A DNA stretch of 64,000 nucleotides from Whitmania pigra (taxonomy: Eukaryota > Annelida > Clitellata > Hirudinida > Haemopidae). The notes beneath the pieces are model-generated. The model was not told where the DNA came from, made no database searches, and saw only the letters and a program-made list of their open reading frames with translations. How positions within the stretch are numbered: the stretch's first letter is position 1; each line of letters starts with the position of its first letter. This document shows positions 27,348 to 39,310 of this stretch, piece by piece. Location of the stretch: contig JAJTWR010000380.1 of NCBI GenBank assembly GCA_021613335.1, positions 26,001-90,000 on the forward strand, read 5' to 3'. Both the position numbers and the translations under genes were made by a program.

Positions 27348-27698
27348 ATGTTTGGAGGTTCGCAGGACCCAACACTGCTGAGGCAATTTTTTCACGAGAC
27401 TGACAAAAACAACAACGGCTTCATTGAGGTCACTGAACTTGGAAGCATTGTCAGGAAAATGTACGACTCCAAGAAAATTAAATACGATGACGCCAAGATA
27501 CAAGAAGATGTCGAGGTATGGAATTTAAAACATGTGTTCATGAATATTAATTTTAGCTTTGATAAGTGATGACTAATTCTGATTGGCTGCTAATTTCAGA
27601 GCATCTTGAAGACTTTCGACACGACAAGGAAGGATGGAAGGATTGACGAAGAGGAGTTCCTGACAGCCATGTGTGGCACTGCGTGTCGCAAATTGTAG
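27348..27698 (+). CDS. Small two-EF-hand calcium-binding protein, copy 1
   Basis: Two exons, 27348-27515 and 27600-27698, joined in phase 0 across an 84-bp intron (donor gag|gtatgg, acceptor ttcag|agc), encode 88 residues. Loop 1 (residues 19-30, DKNNNGFIEVTE) is a canonical EF-hand with D1, N3, N5, G6, I8 and E12. Loop 2 lies in FDTTRKDGRIDEEEF, one residue longer than canonical between D and G, so its calcium binding is uncertain. The size and paired EF-hands fit the calmodulin-like small calcium-binding proteins; a specific orthologue is not claimed. No signal peptide, so probably cytosolic. A nearly identical duplicate lies at 53483-53833; the two differ at K42M and A49S. Confidence 0.9.
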
Positions 27699-27754
27699 AG
27701 TACCAATCCAACAGCAGCAGTAGTCGTAACAAATAATGTTCATGTGATCTAATT

Positions 27755-28840
27755 AACACAATTTATTAAACAGATATATTTTGGACATAATAACTTCTTC
27801 TTCTTTTGTTTTATTTCCGTTCGTTTTTATGCATTGGGCATAAACAAAGGATTAGAGTTCAAGCCCTACCTACTTGACCTTAAATACAACCCTTAGCCAT
27901 GACAAGGTTAAACTTCATTGTTAAGCATCTTCCCCCTAATTTCGGCGCAGGTCATCACCTCTGACCCATATCGAAATGGATGGGTGCACGTGAGCGAAAA
28001 TGATTAAATGTTAAAGGGTCAAAAAGCGAATGTTGATGGTGATTAAAAGTTTGTATTAATATTATTATTATATTATTATTAATAATTATTATATTGTAAT
28101 CATCGGTTTAACATTAAAAAATAATAGTAGTAATAATAACTATAACAAATTATAGTCGATCCAAAGATAAAATCTTCCAAGGATTTTACTAATTAATATT
28201 TCTCGGCCAAAAATCTTATTCAAAGAATGAATGAAAAATATCATGCGATCCGAAAAAATTGCGAACAAAAGAAATCAATTAACCGGGAAATTACTCCAAA
28301 AATTTTGAAAAATTGTAAATTCTTAGAATAATTACATTTCGCAATAATCATCATAGTCATGGCCGCCGAGTTAGAGGGAAAGGGACAAGGGGGATGTGCC
28401 CGGCACGATTTTAGGGCATGGTGGTATTTCAAAATATTTTTTGCTTTTCCATTACCAAACTGGCATAAGGTAGAAGGTGGTAGCCTCTATGGATAGCGGC
28501 CTGAAATTTGCGGTTATAAATGCAATAACACATCATTTTACATTTCTTTGATTTTCATACATAATTTTGAAGTTTTTAGTTTGATTCTGATGAAACATTG
28601 TTCTTGCTTTATCGGCTTTGGAAATATTCAATGCTATATAATTATATAATAAAGTAAATTAATATAAATTCATTGGAATGTGATCATTATCAAAGAAAAA
28701 ACCGAAAGCACTTTTTCTGACGTGAAAATAAAATTTGAAATTGTAGCAATTGCAGGGTTTTCAGTGAGTGGATTAAAAAAATAACCGAAAGGTTTCGCCA
28801 TCGCAGTCTGTGACGATGACGATGAAGATGAAGATGATGT
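27755..28840. other. Non-coding part of the duplicated segment
   Basis: AT-rich, with 'attattattatattattatt' runs near 28060-28090. Conserved at 58550-59560 with small indels. No gene recognised. Confidence 0.5.
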
Positions 28841-28847
28841 GAAATAA

Positions 28848-29100
<253 letters not shown>

Positions 29101-29864
29101 GATATATAGAGAATATCATTCGAATGCTGATCAACAAACATCCCTCTTAAAGTTCAATCACAAAACACTTTCGTTTCAACCAAATCAACTGAACCAGTTA
29201 AATCAATCGAGCAAGTCAAAACCAATCAAATAAGGTAAAACATCTTGAGCCAATCAGATCAATCGCATCAGTAAATCCTGTCGAAAGGATCCAATTAGCG
29301 TTTGCTTGATTTAAAATAAAGTAATTTATACTGTTTTTTTTTTCATTAGTCAATATTTATTATAACAGATCATGATAGAACACTTGAACAATTCAGATCA
29401 AAACATATATTTCAAAAGATTAATTTTGTTAATATTTATAAATTTATATCTAAAAATCATATTGAAAGATGGAAGAGATGGTAATGATGATGGAGGTTTT
29501 CTGGCGGGAAAGGGGTGATGTGAATAATTATTATATTGTATCTTTTTAATGAGTTTTTTGAGCCTTCAATCATCATCCCCATCATATAAATCGTAGCTAA
29601 CAAAATTTTAAAAAATTGATCCCAACTGGGAAAATTTTTAATAAGTTATTTTGTGTGGTATTACTTCATGCCAAAGATTCATGATTTATGGCCTTTCTGA
29701 AGTGTGAGATGTTTTGAAGAGCAATCACTAATTTGATTTAGCTTTCATCAAACACACAACAGCTATAGAATGAATACAAATACAATACAAAACAAATAAA
29801 AAAGATAGAGGATGGCCTCTTTAAATAAATAAATCCTTAAAGTATGCTTTATTTTAGTGAGAGA

Positions 29865-30060
29865 TCACAAATCACTTCTGCCGATGAAATGCTTGCATCT
29901 TCTTTCCTCAAGCTTCGAACACTTATCTCTCTTTTTGTCTCTATAGCAGAGGAAGTTTGTGAGGAGGTGCTTTTTAGGCTGATCGAGTTTATAGACATTG
30001 TGCAACGTGACTTCGCCGTGATCTCCATCCATTCTCACAGATGTTTGATAGTCTGATAAA
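29865..30060 (-). CDS. Possible host exon, unassigned
   Basis: On the minus strand, a 'tttatcag' acceptor near 30060 precedes an open frame reading YQTSVRMDGDHGEVTLHNVY then KLDQPKKHLLTNFLCYRDKK. The composition is protein-like and unlike the neighbouring repeats, but I know no family for it and no partner exon was found. It may be part of a broken gene or of a transposon. Confidence 0.25.
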
Positions 30061-30179
30061 ATCAAATAAAAATTAAAACCACACATTTACTGACGTGTGC
30101 AAATATGCAATTTAAAATAAAACCTTCATATTGTTGTAAACGTGGCGCATAATTAAGTTTATAATTAATTATTAACAGT

Positions 30180-31978
30180 TTACTGTCATGCCATTTGGAT
30201 TATGTAATGCGCCCGCCACATTTGAAAGATTAATGGAACAAATTCTAAAAGGATTTAACTGGAAGACGTGCTTGGTTTATTTAGACAATATAATCGTTGT
30301 TGGAAAAACATATGATGAGCACCTGGATAATCTCAGAGAAGTATTCAATAGAATCAGGAAAGCAGGCATGACGCTCTAAGAAATGTTCTCTATTCAAAGA
30401 AGAGGTAGAATATCTGGGCCACATAGTCTCTCCTAATGGTGTCAGCACCGACCCGGGAAAAGTTGAGGTAGTTAAAAGCTGGCCTGTTCCAAGAAATATA
30501 CAAAAGCTACGAAGCTTTTTAGGACTCTGTACATACTACCCACGGTTGGTTGCAAATTTTTCAAGCATTGCCAGAACTCTAAATGAGCTTACTGAAAAGG
30601 GCAAATCATTTATTTGGAACAATTGCTGCCAAGAAGCATTTGATGCTCTAAAAGAGGCAATGATAACAGCACCGGTTCTGGCATACCCAATTCCAGGGGC
30701 TCCGTTTATTCTTGACACTGACGCCAGCAACAGTGAAATTGGAGCAGTCCTTTTTCAGCAAGTTAGCGATGGAGAAAAAATAATAGCTTTTTATAGCCGC
30801 TCACTATCCAAAACAGAACGGAATTATTGTGTGACCAGAAGAGAACTTCTGGCAGCAGTAGAATCTATGAAACATTTTCAAAAATACCTTTTCGGCCATT
30901 TTGCAACCATTTTTATTACTGATCATGCCTCATTAAGATGGCTCTTAAGCTTCAAAAATCCAGAAGGGCAGATGGCGAGATGGATAGAATGAATGCAAAA
31001 CTATCAGTTCCGCATTGAACATCGAAAAGGCCAGGTGCATAGCAACGCAGACGCACTCTCCCGACGCCCATGCCAACCTATGTGCAAACATTGCAATAAT
31101 GCAGAAAGGAAAGGCGGTGAAACTTGCCAACAAATTCGTGTCAATATAACAGAAACCTGGATTGTGGAGGAACAACTGAATGACGAAGATCTAGCACCGA
31201 TAATGCAATGGATAGAAATTGGAATTAAGCCTAATTGGCAACAGGTAGCCGAACATGGGGAAGTCACTAAATCCTATTGGGCTCAATGGGACTCCCTAAT
31301 AATGGATAAGGGAATTTTACACAGGAAATGGGAAACGGAGGATGGCACTAACTTTCATCTACAAATAATTCTTCCGAAATCCCGCATTACTGAAGTGTTG
31401 AAAGAATTCCACAATGGTACTTCAGGGGGACACTTTGGAGTTAACAAAACTATGGATAAAGTGAGGTAAAGGTTCTATTGGTTACATTAAAAAAATGATG
31501 TTGAAGAATGGTGCAGAAATTGTAATACTTGTGCAGCCAGTAAGGGACCTAAAAAAAGACGAAAGGGCTAATGCAGCCTTACAACGTGGGAGTGCCTTTT
31601 GAAAGAATAGCCTTTGATGTCGCTGGACCATTCCCCATATCAAATTATGGAAATCGTTACATACTGGTAATAGGAGATTATTTCACTAAATGGACCGAAG
31701 CATTCGCTTTGCCAAACCAGGAAGCAGAAACTGTTGCAGACGCATTGGTTAATAATTGGATTAGTCGGTTCGGGGTACCGTTAGAACTACACTCAGATCA
31801 AGGAAGGAACTTCGAATCTAAAATATTTCAAGAACTATGTCAAAGCCTAGGGATTCATAAAACCAGAACAACTGCACTGCATCCCCAATCTGACGGAATG
31901 GTGGAAAGATTTAACAGAACCATGGAACAACATTTAACGAAAATGGTGAGCGAGCAGCAAGCCTTGTCTTCCTTTTGA
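30180..31978 (+). mobile_element. Ty3/gypsy pol fragment (RT-RNase H-integrase), both ends lost
   Basis: Starts inside RT (FTVMPFGLCNAPATFERLM) and runs through LVYLDNIIVVGKTYDEHLDN, in which the second Asp of the YLDD active site is Asn. RNase H at 30700-30970 has DTDAS, a RREL Glu and TDHASLRW. The RNase H/integrase connection is HRKGQVHSNADALSRR. The integrase zinc region is near 31400-31560, and the integrase core at 31571-31978 has FDVAGPF, HSDQGRNF and a final Glu in GMVERFN, so D,D,E are retained. Stops at about 30377, 30990 and 31467 and frame changes split it. No LTR is visible on either side, so this is an old relic, unlike the three elements further right. Confidence 0.88.
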
Positions 31979-32480
31979 CCTTTTCGATCCATAACTACAA
32001 GCCAATAAATTAAAAATCATATTTTATGCCATCAATTCCAAAAACACTTATCATCTAATGCAATTTAAGATACTAAGAATGTATAGATATAAGTAAAGTG
32101 AACTTTAGTAAGGTTCAAGTGCAACCAACCTTTACCATATCTTAATATCTGAGCAGATTTTATCCCTTATGTCAATCAAAGTAGATTCAGTAAGTTTGAA
32201 GCTCAAGGAAGGGTGACTTTGATTATAATCTGATCAGCCTTTCTACAGCTTTCAAGAATTTACAGTTATATATCAAATACAAATGACATCTAGATTCTGT
32301 TAGGTCACATTAATCTTCTAGTGCAATCACGAGTCATTTGCGCAAAGACCACAGTATGAATTGATTTTCCAAGCCTAAATAAGCAAACCTAAACGTGGGA
32401 TCAAATTTCTACTTCTATTAACACTAAATCTTTTAAAAGATAAAGTCTACCCGTATGACAAATATGCAAACAGACTTGCA
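31979..32480. other. No recognised feature
   Basis: About 500 bp of unique-looking AT-rich sequence after the gypsy fragment. Confidence 0.4.
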
Positions 32481-32712
32481 AAGATACTGCAATTCCCCAG
32501 GAATGAAAAGTAGCACTCATCACACCCATCCGTAAAAAAGGACCCACTACGGCAACTGGAAACTGTAGACAAATCTCTACTTACTTCAACAAGTTGCAGT
32601 CATTAAAAGAACTGCTACAATTTCCTGGATGATCAGAACGTCCATTTTTTTCCAAAGATCAGGATATTCTGAAGCTTGCCTTCTGTACCTATGATAGGCC
32701 AATTCACCGTCT
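32480..32712 (+). mobile_element. Internally deleted LINE scrap
   Basis: ALITPIRKKGPTTATGNCRQ matches 'ALVTPIHKKGPTTSPENYRP' of the LINE at 42.6 kb; shortly after, SKDQDILKLAFCTYDRPIH matches its 'DPDILKKAFCTYVRPIL'. About 700 bp of RT between these points is missing, so this is an internally deleted copy of the same family. Confidence 0.75.
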
Positions 32713-32779
32713 TAATCATCTAGATATGCAACGGACGTTAATAAAACATCACTTTGAATGATATTGGAAAGTGGCTTTC

Positions 32780-32960
32780 AAGAGGACGAAAGGAAAGTGT
32801 GATAGTTCGTTTTTGCCCGATGGGACACCCGTCTGATCAGCGTGTGCGGCCCGGCCCCGGAGGGTGTAAGGAGATTTTAAGGGCCGAAACGTTCGAAGAA
32901 GGGGTCACTCCTCTGAGGATTCCGTCAGGGCTCGACAAGAGTTATAATTTTTAAAATTTT
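32780..32960 (+). repeat. Repeat family 5, copy b
   Basis: 'gggtgtaaggagattttaag' then 'ggccgaaacgttcgaagaag', the plus-strand counterpart of the copies at 26.9 and 53.0 kb. Preceded at 32710 by 'atgcaacggacgttaat', the reverse of a motif that starts repeat family 4. Confidence 0.6.
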
Positions 32961-33239
32961 TTGCAATTGTGTTAGCCGTCCAACTGGGCCCTTCAATTGT
33001 GTCTAATAAATAAAATTCTCAGTTTGCATGGTGAGGTTCAAAAATTCAAAAGCCACCTTTAATCGATGAACCGTTGAAACTTTTAAGTCAAAAACATGGG
33101 TGCAGAAATGAAGTGATAATTACATTATGAAGCGATATTTCAAAATTTTATTTAAATTTTACGATTTAAAGAAGAATAATTGCTGATTAGAAATCAGTAA
33201 TTTTGATAAATTTTAAACTAGATTAAAGGTTTGCTAAAC

Positions 33240-33500
33240 TCAATTGAAAATGCCGCATTTTAAGCATGATAGCCGACTCGCTTTACGGTCGTTCTTTCGA
33301 TTGACAAAACGTTCGCGCAAAAGAACGGGACTGACTTGAAATTCTCGTAAAAGAATTCTTTTTATTTCTTGATAATTATGTAATTGAACAAAATACAATC
33401 TACTCAAGATTGAACGAGATTTAGGCTTAAGATGTGCTTGCAACGCCTTCGCTTTGATATTGAAATAAACCGGGAGTCCGCAAATAAGCAAGTTAACTAA
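33240..33500 (-). mobile_element. Gypsy gag (capsid) fragment
   Basis: The minus-strand frame reads YQEIKRILLREFQVSPVLLR then ERFVNRK, the 'Y..LK..LL..F.....Y...F' pattern of Ty3/gypsy capsid proteins. No protease or LTR adjoins it. Confidence 0.55.
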
Positions 33501-34180
33501 TAAGTTTATTGAAGCAAGTATTCAGTTAACGGAACTGAATAACAGAAGTTAAGTGTTTAAGGAATTGAGGTACTTAAAGATGCAAATGGACGAATGATTC
33601 GAAAAGCATCATTTTGAAGCGTTAATATCTCATACATGACAACTTATTTTTTAAATGATTGCAATCGAAGATTCAGAACTGTGAACTGTTTTTAAATGTG
33701 GTGCTGTTTTAAATAAATTTACAACATAATATTCAGAAAACATGGGTCATTAATTAAATTTACTTATTTTAAGGACTTCATAGCCAATGACAATGCAACA
33801 TAATGTTAATTAATAATCCGAAAAATCTAACCGTAAGTGTAAATGCTCGCAACGCCAGGAAGCGCCATCGGATATGGACGCTATATAAATGGTGGATCGA
33901 TTAACAAGTGCCTTCACATCTTGTTCGGATACACGACGAACTCAAAAATCGGCTAAATACGAGTACAAATACAAATACAAATGGTTGACGATTCTAGTGG
34001 AAAAGGAACGAAAGCTCGAAAAATGCTTGAAACTGTTCAAATCAAAAGTACCAATTATAATTAATAAAAAATTAAAGATAGAACAGATTATTATTATTAC
34101 GAGTTTGACTATCTTCTGTCTGCAGTCTTATTTTGTATCTTTACTAATTTATTAATGAGTTTGACTATCAAAGTTTCAAA
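33501..34180. other. No recognised gene
   Basis: AT-rich. An 88-codon ORF at 33889-34155 (Lys/Tyr-rich) has no family signature. Confidence 0.4.
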
Positions 34181-34184
34181 CCAG

Positions 34185-34697
34185 TTAAAGCAAATGTAAA
34201 AAAAAAAGTTTATGTTTAAAATTGTAATATGATGTCTTTGCAGTTACAAAATAATTTTTCAATCGGTCTGTGAAAATCTGTTCATTTACTGGAAGAAGTG
34301 CAGTAGTTGTTTTGTTCGCAGATATTCTCAATAAACTTTGCAAACGACAGGCAGACATAGTCGTCCTGAGATGACTTTTAATAAGGCGAAGTTTAGAAAA
34401 TGCCCTTTCTGCATCTGATGACTTAACTGGCAGAGTAAGAGCAACATCGAGCAAACAATGCAACTCGGGCTGAATGCTTGTGGCAGAGAAAAGATCTTGC
34501 AGTTCGATACATGCATTGGGATCAGACTGATCAACACGTAAACTTGTCGATGTGAATTGAAGCTGTCTTTGCACAGTTTCAGCATCTTTTCCATGAAGGT
34601 TGCAGAATTCCGAAAGCTCGGGAGACATTGTGCCATTCTGCAAAGTATCAAGAGCAACCAAGGCAGGGTTGTCAAAACCAGGGTTTCTTTCAGGCAT
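34185..34697 (-). pseudogene. hAT transposase C-terminal (dimerisation) fragment
   Basis: A 170-codon open frame on the minus strand contains LTLPVKSSDAERAFSKLRLI and KSHLRTTMSACRLQSLLRIS, the hAT C-terminal dimerisation signature ('SSA.AER.FS.L..IK..LRS.M...RL..L'), closest in style to ZMYM1-like hAT transposases. The catalytic part is missing; a GC-rich hairpin lies immediately upstream. Confidence 0.85.
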
Positions 34698-34699
34698 AC

Positions 34700-34746
34700 C
34701 TTCGGGGGGGCGAATCCCCCCCGGAGCTCAGCCTTCGCCCCCCGAA
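34700..34746. repeat. GC-rich inverted repeat (hairpin)
   Basis: The 'ttcggggggg-cgaa' arm and the 'ttcgccccccgaa' arm are inverted copies of about 13 bp around a loop of about 18 bases. Striking in an AT-rich region. It borders the hAT fragment and may be the edge of that or another element. Confidence 0.75.
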
Positions 34747-34759
34747 AATAAAGTGTAAA

Positions 34760-35340
34760 TTTAAAAAAATTTCTGACTAAATGTATATGTAAAAACCCAT
34801 AAATCTAAGACAAAAAAGTCAAAAAAAATTTCCTACCATCCGTAGCGATCTAAAAACTTATTTGTTAACATGTCTTTGGACTAAGATATTTAGTATCTGG
34901 TTTGTTTGAATGTATTGAAGTGAGATGGCTGTCCCACAACAGGATTGTGAATGCTGTCTTCAGAAGCTTAAAATTAATTTTGATAGCATATTCACAAAGA
35001 AGGAGAAAATTTGGCTTCATTAGCTGGTGAATTTTTGCTTGAGATTAGAAATGAAAGTTTTATAATCACCTGCCAAGTTATGAATGAAATTCTCAGTGCA
35101 CTCTCTTTTCTCTTACACTGCCCACTCTGAATTTTTGAATATGTGTTCCTTATAATATTGTAAATACGTGTGTAAATACATTGGTAAAAATGTGCAATTG
35201 TATTAAAATTGTATGTGTGGAGTTTTTACGTAAGAAGGAACAAATCTGGTAGTGAAAATTAACAATTTACATACTTTACTTTTCATTGGCACCCTAATAG
35301 ATATATACAAAAAGAAACGTGCGCTTTCTCTTTTATTTTT
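34760..35340. other. No recognised gene
   Basis: AT-rich sequence between the hairpin and the conserved upstream region of gene B. Confidence 0.4.
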
Positions 35341-35525
35341 GCAAAGAATTTAAGATATCTTCAATAGCTTTTTAATTTAACATTTTATAAAATTTACAAA
35401 ATTAAATAGCAAATTACGTATCTTTTATAAATTGCACTACAACGACACGTTGTGATATTTGGAAAATATTGGTTTCGTCAAGAAATTGTTGCTTATCTTA
35501 AAAATTTAGAATATTCTGTTAGGAA

Positions 35526-38500
35526 ATGAGTGAAGAGCTTTTTGATGACAGTTATCATTACGAAAGTATGTTAACTTGACTACATTTTATTTAAATAAGT
35601 AAATGTTTTAAATAACTTAATTATAAAAGTACGATTTGAATTAATGCGTTTATTTGTTTAAAGAACTACTCGCGTTAAAGGATGAGCTTTACAGTTACCC
35701 AAGATTCCGTTTTTCACCTTCCATCAATCTTAAGGTATGTTTTTAAATCTAAAATTGGTTGACGTAAAATGTAATACTTAAGTCAATAATCGCTTGTTCA
35801 GGTTTTCCGGGATAAATTATTCAAAGCATCTACAACTTTAAAGTAGGAGCAATTGTTTGATATCATGATAACAACTAATTTGTAATGTAGTTTCAAAAAT
35901 AATTTAAATTTATTCAAAACACTAACCATAAAATAAAACGAGTAATTTTCAGGTGTGATTAATCATAGTTAAAATAGCTCAATCATTTGCCTGTGATGGA
36001 ACATAACATTTGCTTTTTAGTAATTATTTGCCGAAGTTGTCTGACCCAACTCTGTCCGAAATCGATGACATTCTTTACGCACGTGTTGATAACGTAGATG
36101 TTGATGAGCACCAAATAGGTCTATACGGTAAGTGTACACGCTATATTATAGCCTAGAGATATGTGATGGTCTCGTAATTTCAAGTTTAATCAGTTTCACA
36201 ATCCCCACAGATATTTCTGACAAGACAATTCTTCGATTACATTACCGATATTATGAAAGGGAAATATATGCATTTTGGGTAACTTAATTATTTTTCGGAG
36301 ATACTCACATGAAATTCAATAATTACACGTTTCAATAACATAATTTTATTATAAATCACTAAGTTTTACCATTTCATAATAACTCTTAATTTGAAGAAAA
36401 GGCATTTAACTTTTCGGTTTATGGATGCAACATTCCTCCGCCTTATGAATATCGAGAATATCGATTGCAGAATAATTATTGGTACTGTGTTTAGGTTAGA
36501 TTAAATGTATCTTCTTACAACAAATATTCAGTTTCATAAAACATTAATTATTGATGGTCATGATTAAAACAGCCTTATAAGCGGATTAATTTCATCACGA
36601 TGTATTTGGAATGCGTGCAGAGCTTTGAAATTCTTTAAAATCATAGTGGAGAAAAATAGAAAATGGATCATTAAACACAAGGATTGTAATGCGGCTTATA
36701 CTTTTATTTTAAAATCATTTTATTCGTCTTAAAATCATAAACTCTTATTTTATAGATGCTAATAAAATTGGTGGATGGGTAAGACATTTCATGGACATTC
36801 CAGAAGCAAAATTAATTACAATGAATAGGATTACATCATGGATAAAGTTCCAATGTAAGAAATAATCGATGCTGACTTTTATTTCTTCATTTATTTTTTC
36901 GAAAAGCTTATTACATAACAGACTGAAATCAAAATCGAACATGAAACAAGTCAATAGACGTTTTGACACTAAAGTTTTCTGTAGTGGATAGATATTTTGA
37001 TGTGCAGTATGATAACTGCTAATTAGCCGATTTTTTGAGTGCCCTATGTAACCGGGTAGTATGTCAAGTCTCTATGGCAGTACAGGCTGGGTTGCGAACT
37101 CGACACGACGACTGTTGCACGCAACCAATACAGCCAACACGCCTGCGTGCAGCTGTAGTATCAACTGTCGTAATATGTTCCATATTAGTGATTCGTTTCA
37201 ACTCTTTATGTTTGCAGCTACTTCCATATTAGAGACTATGAAGCGACATGAGATAGTAATAAAATGCCTGTCTTACGATTTCATGGAAAACCCAGGGGTG
37301 AATTATTTCAAAATCTTGTTATCGTTGACAAATTTATGAGGCATTAATTTTGAATAACTTCAACAGAGAAGTATGAAGTTATTTTTTAAAATAATTTTAT
37401 TTTCTATTTTCAAGATGGAATTAAACAGTAAATTTATTCACGAATTTTTGAAAGAATTTGGACGGCCACATCTTTCCAACATTCCCGCAAGAACATTGGA
37501 CATTTTACTTCTCTATTTTCATTCCGCAAAAACCGAAGAAGATAAACGGAATCGAATGCGTGAATTTATAAAAGTATGTTGTGACATGGAGATGGGGCAT
37601 AAGGAAACGATAATAACAAGCGGTGATTACGTCGAGTGTTTATATTGTTGTATGCGCCCCGTGTTTTATAACTCAAACAGAACAATTATTTTAACAATAA
37701 GGGTAAGTTAGTTTTCTTGACATTTTAAAAATATAGCGTTGATTTTAAATGAATACTCAATCATTATTGTTAAAAATATATTCTTACTTAGAAAAGCATT
37801 TTAATTCATATTTTTCTTCACTTAAGCAAATGACTTCCCTCACAATCCTACCTATTGAAAAGTGGTTATATGACCAGTTTGACTCTTTTGATCCTGAAAA
37901 GTTTATTAATCCAAATCAATCGAATCTTTCAAATGTAACTGTTTTAGAAGAAAAAGATTTTACAACACTAATATTCTTCGTATTCAATGATTACATTAAA
38001 TATTTAAAATTATGTTCGGTTATGAAAGAAGTGATTGAAATGATAGAGGAACTGATGGGGGTAGGTTACAAAAAGTTAAGGATTGTCAATGGAAATCCTT
38101 TTTAGGAACTGATGTTGATATCTCTCCTGGTTATTTCAGTCGAGTGGAGGAGTGAAAGGATTTGATGAGACATTTTTCCATGATGCCGCTAGGGGTTTTA
38201 AATCGTATTTACTTCAGATTTTCAAGAAACTGAAATTTCGAAGCCGTATACCTTTTTATTATGAATTATTGATTGATAGATGGTGAGTCGTCTCTAAGGA
38301 ATTATAAAATCGTTCAACTCTCTCCAGTTCTTATATTCATTTTAATTAATAATAATAATAATGCTAAAATTATTAACGAAATTATCTAATAGTGAACATT
38401 TGTGAATAATTCCTCACGCAGTCCTTTCCTGTTGATAAATCCTCGATATAAAGATGCAGATGAATATCTGAAAAAGTTGATAAGAGGACAGGAGATTGAT

Positions 38501-38687
38501 AAAGTAATTTACAAATTTTTATTAAGATATATTTTTTGCAACATGATTATCATAAATATCTATAAACTGACTGTATATTTTATTATTAGGCTACCTCTGA
38601 AAGAATTTACTTTATCCTATCGAGAGACTATGATTCTGAGGAATTAATTGATGATTATAGATTTTTTCAAGATTATGGTGATGATGG

Positions 38688-38786
<99 letters not shown>

Positions 38787-38799
38787 GACATCACTCTAA
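35526..38799 (+). CDS. Gene B: inverted paralogue of gene A with poly-Asp tail
   Basis: No family recognised. Exons: 35526-35565 (MSEELFDDSYHYE), 35664-35734 (LLALKDELYSYPRFRFSPSI), about 35802-35845, 36021-36127 (NYLPKLSDPTLSEIDDILYA), 36211-36278, about 36411-36485, about 36585-36735 (SRCIWNACRALKFFKIIVEK), 36756-36854 (IGGWVRHFMDIPEAK), 37218-37297, 37415-37702 (IPARTLDILLLYFHSAKTEE), 37827-38060 (EKWLYDQFDSFDPEK), 38140-38282 (IPFYYELLIDRW), 38422-38503 (PFLLINPRYKDADEYLKKLI) and 38590-38799. Six exons have exactly the A lengths (40, 99, 80, 143, 82 nt and phase-matched others). The last exon reads ATSERIYFILSRDYDSEELI, then 32 Asp, then ETSL-stop: an extremely acidic tail that gene A lacks. 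The block at 36.4-36.6 kb does not align in one frame with A, so the middle is uncertain and the gene could be damaged there. Confidence 0.7.
38689..38784 (+). repeat. (GAT)32 coding microsatellite
   Basis: 32 uninterrupted GAT codons within the last exon of gene B, in frame as aspartate. The His-run frame on the minus strand is its shadow. Confidence 0.95.
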
Positions 38800-38817
38800 G
38801 GATAATCTGATAATCTG

Positions 38818-39000
38818 AAGAAGTTGATAGGAGAACAGGAGATTGCTAAAGTAATTTATAAAATATTATAATAATTATTTTTCACCACATTTATTGTAAA
38901 TATTTTTTAATCGGCTTTTTAATATTTTTAACAGGTTACTGAAGAATGACATTTACTTTATCACAAACAATAAAGATTGAGTTTTGTATAGCATATATGA
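38818..39000 (+). pseudogene. Duplicated tail of gene B
   Basis: 'ctgaagaagttgataggaga' through 'attgctaaagtaattt' repeats the end of exon 38422-38503 (LKKLI.GQEIxK plus its donor). It is followed at about 38935 by 'cag|gttactgaaga', which resembles gene A's terminal exon (VTKERLFFI) but is out of frame. The ancestral A-like last exon therefore still lies downstream of the poly-Asp exon. Confidence 0.65.
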
Positions 39001-39068
39001 ATAAAAAAAATTGTCAAATTATAGCAAGAACTGTTTTGGCGGTTTTAATTGATGGATTACTTAAATAA

Positions 39069-39310
39069 TTAATTCAAACAATTGAAGACATTTTTATATC
39101 GTGATGCTTTCTGAATAAGCGGTGGATAATAGGAAATAGGTCTCTTGCAATTGATCATGTTGTAGCACTGAAACTCTTGTTGAGATTGTTGGCTTAGACG
39201 AAGGTCAGTGTGGCCATGCCTGTTTTTATGAATCCATTTGTACTGCTTATCAGGATACAGTTGTTCTCGTTCCATCCACATGCCCGCACGAACAATAGAC
39301 AGGCGAGATT
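39069..39310. other. Left junction of duplication copy 2
   Basis: Bases 39275-39299 are the exact reverse complement of 21772-21796 (inside a gene A exon), and 39301-39310 equal 21798-21807 in direct orientation. Copy 2 proper starts at 39311 (= 22512). A 71-codon minus-strand ORF (MWMEREQLYPDKQYKWIHKN) upstream is unrecognised. Confidence 0.8.

Noticed and set aside
27318..27503. Minus-strand 61-codon ORF over the EF-hand exon (also at 53453-53638)
   Set aside because: Antisense shadow; the plus strand has the EF-hand loops and correct splice sites.
38612..38794. Minus-strand poly-His ORF
   Set aside because: Shadow of the GAT codons of gene B, whose plus-strand frame is supported by splicing phase and homology.
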